Below are positions 62,758-64,000 of a DNA stretch of 64,000 bases, one piece after another. How positions within the stretch are numbered: the first letter of the stretch is position 1; every line of letters starts with the position of its first letter. A model generated the notes under the pieces. That model worked only from the letters and a program-made list of their open reading frames with translations, ran no database searches and had not been told where the DNA came from. The position numbers and the translations under genes are program-made. The DNA is from VAZQ01 sp963763365 (GTDB lineage Bacteria; Pseudomonadota; Alphaproteobacteria; Rhizobiales; Xanthobacteraceae). The stretch is taken from NCBI GenBank assembly GCA_963763365.1, contig CAVXOE010000009.1:124001-188000 (forward strand), given 5' to 3'.

Positions 62758-64000
62758 TCACATGCTGAGCGCCCGTTTGCCGACCGCCAGCGCGGCCTCC
62801 TTTATGGCCTCGGAGAGCGTCGGGTGGGCGTGGCAGGTGCGGGCAATGTCTTCCGCCGCGGCGCCGAACTCCATCGCGACCGCGGCCTCTGCGATCATGT
62901 TGCCGGCATCGGCACCGACGATGTGGACACCGAGCACGCGGTCGGTCTTGGCATCCGCCAGGATTTTCACGAAGCCGTCGGTCTGATGATTGACCTTGGC
63001 GCGGCCGTTGGCGGTGAAGGGGAACTTGCCGGTGTTGTAGGCGGTGCCGGCGGCCTTCAATTCCTCCTCCGACTTGCCGACAGAAGCGACCTCCGGGAAC
63101 GTATAGATCACGTTCGGAATGACGTCGTAGTTCACGTGTCCCGCTTGCCCGGCGATGATCTCGGCGACCGCCACGCCCTCGTCCTCGGCCTTGTGCGCGA
63201 GCATAGGACCGGCGATCACGTCGCCGATGGCGTAGATGCCCGGCACATTTGTGGCGTAGTGCGCGTCGACGGTGATGCGGCCTTTGTTGTCCGTCTTCAC
63301 GCCGGCGGCTTCGAGACCGAGCCCTGCGGTAAACGGCACGCGGCCGACCGCGACCAGCACCACGTCCGCGTCGAGCGTTTCGGCGGCGCCGCCGGCTGCG
63401 GGTTCGATGCTCGCCATGAGCGTCTTGCCCGACGCGTCTACGGCGGTGACCTTGGATGCCAGCTTGAACACGATGCCTTGCTTTTCCAGGATGCGCTGGA
63501 ACTGCCGGCAGACCTCGTTGTCCATCCCCGGCAGGATGCGATCGAGGAACTCGACCACCAGCACCTGCGCGCCCAGCCGTCGCCAGACCGAACCGAGCTC
63601 GAGCCCGATCACGCCGGCGCCGATGACGAGAAGCTTTTCCGGCACCTTGTCGAGCACCAGCGCGCCGGTCGATGACACGATACGCTTCTCGTCGATCGCG
63701 ATGCCCTTGAGGCGCGCGACGTCCGAGCCGGTGGCGATGACGATGGCTTTCGTCTCCAAGGTCTCGGTCTTGCCGTCGGCGGCTTTCACCGCGACCTTGC
63801 CGGGGCCCGCGATGCTGCCGACACCGTGGAAGCTCTCGATCTTGTTCTTCTTCAAGAGGTAGGCGACGCCCTTGACGTTGCCGTCGACGCCCTCATCCTT
63901 GAATTTCATCATGGCGGCGAGATCGAGCACGGGCTTTCCGACCTTGATGCCCATGCCGGCGAACTGGTGCCCGGCCTCTTCGAACAATTCGGAGGCGTGC
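62758..64000 (-). CDS. lpd: Dihydrolipoamide dehydrogenase (E3), N terminus beyond the window
   Basis: E3 reoxidises the lipoyl groups of 2-oxoacid dehydrogenase complexes with FAD and NAD+. The reading frame is open to the window end, so about 70 residues with the first FAD motif and redox Cys pair are missing. Visible parts are the second Rossmann motif LLVIGAGVIGLELGSVWRRL, the FAD motif VPGIYAIGDVIAGPMLAHKA, the C-terminal dimer interface (YTFPEVASVGKSEEELKAA) and the active-site His (CHAHPTLSEAIKEAAL). It is likely the E3 of 2-oxoglutarate dehydrogenase, as lpd follows sucAB in this lineage. Confidence 0.95.
   Translation of the reverse strand, partial: HASELFEEAGHQFAGMGIKVGKPVLDLAAMMKFKDEGVDGNVKGVAYLLKKNKIESFHGVGSIAGPGKVAVKAADGKTETLETKAIVIATGSDVARLKGIAIDEKRIVSSTGALVLDKVPEKLLVIGAGVIGLELGSVWRRLGAQVLVVEFLDRILPGMDNEVCRQFQRILEKQGIVFKLASKVTAVDASGKTLMASIEPAAGGAAETLDADVVLVAVGRVPFTAGLGLEAAGVKTDNKGRITVDAHYATNVPGIYAIGDVIAGPMLAHKAEDEGVAVAEIIAGQAGHVNYDVIPNVIYTFPEVASVGKSEEELKAAGTAYNTGKFPFTANGRAKVNHQTDGFVKILADAKTDRVLGVHIVGADAGNMIAEAAVAMEFGAAAEDIARTCHAHPTLSEAIKEAALAVGKRALSM

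Overview
The window is GC-rich chromosomal DNA from an alphaproteobacterium, most likely of the order Hyphomicrobiales near Bradyrhizobium, Rhodopseudomonas or Pseudolabrys. The evidence is gene content and order: rnd-lptC-lptA-lptB-rpoN-hpf-ptsN, fabA-fabB-fabI divergent from an Irr regulator with a heme regulatory motif, and an F1 ATP synthase operon (atpHAGDC) without the Fo genes, followed by priA/xerC and lpd. No rRNA, tRNA or CRISPR array was seen.

Layout. 1-7.3 kb: the end of a gentisate dioxygenase-like gene, then RNase D, the LPS transport genes lptC/A/B, sigma-54, hibernation factor and PtsN. 7.4-11.2 kb: aromatic catabolism (flavin hydroxylase, a 4,5-dihydroxyphthalate decarboxylase-like protein and a frameshifted LigB-type extradiol dioxygenase). 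11.5-18 kb: patatin lipoprotein, a DinJ/YafQ toxin-antitoxin pair, ispG, an EF-hand protein and a GNAT-like protein. 18-19.2 kb: decayed gene fragments and a 442-bp deleted transposable element that carries a stand-alone NusG-type KOW domain gene. 19.2-27.4 kb: a leaderless periplasmic-binding-fold protein with a Rieske ring-hydroxylating oxygenase pair, then a TetR-controlled module (OsmC, acyl-CoA-dehydrogenase-like flavoprotein, rhodanese, Tat-exported binding protein) that looks like organosulfur handling. 27.6-33.7 kb: small proteins, a Bug-type binding protein, fabI/fabB/fabA and irr. 33.7-47 kb: mixed accessory genes (SH3 protein, D-2-hydroxyacid dehydrogenase, TauE, AraC regulator, Bug protein, MoeB-like, trypsin-fold pseudo-peptidase, enoyl-CoA hydratase, hydrolases). 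47-50.7 kb: mutM, ubiE, a polysaccharide-deacetylase-like gene and rppH. 50.8-56.3 kb: the atp operon, with an ohr peroxidase gene embedded between atpG and atpD. 56.6-64 kb: EamA transporter, collagen-like lipoprotein, priA, xerC, two membrane proteins and a partial lpd.

Two themes cut across the window. First, at least six families of short palindromic or repeat elements sit between genes, often abutting start or stop codons. Second, five otherwise well conserved genes (ligB-like, fabI, rppH, collagen-like lipoprotein, priA) carry single-base indels, mostly one extra base in a short G/C run. Because fabI carries two compensating indels, sequencing or assembly error is the simplest explanation, and these genes may be intact in the organism.

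The strongest novelty candidate is the KOW-carrying element: it has 22-23-bp perfect terminal inverted repeats and an 8-10-bp target duplication, and its last gene starts in an ATGA overlap with the transposase remnant and stops inside the terminal repeat.
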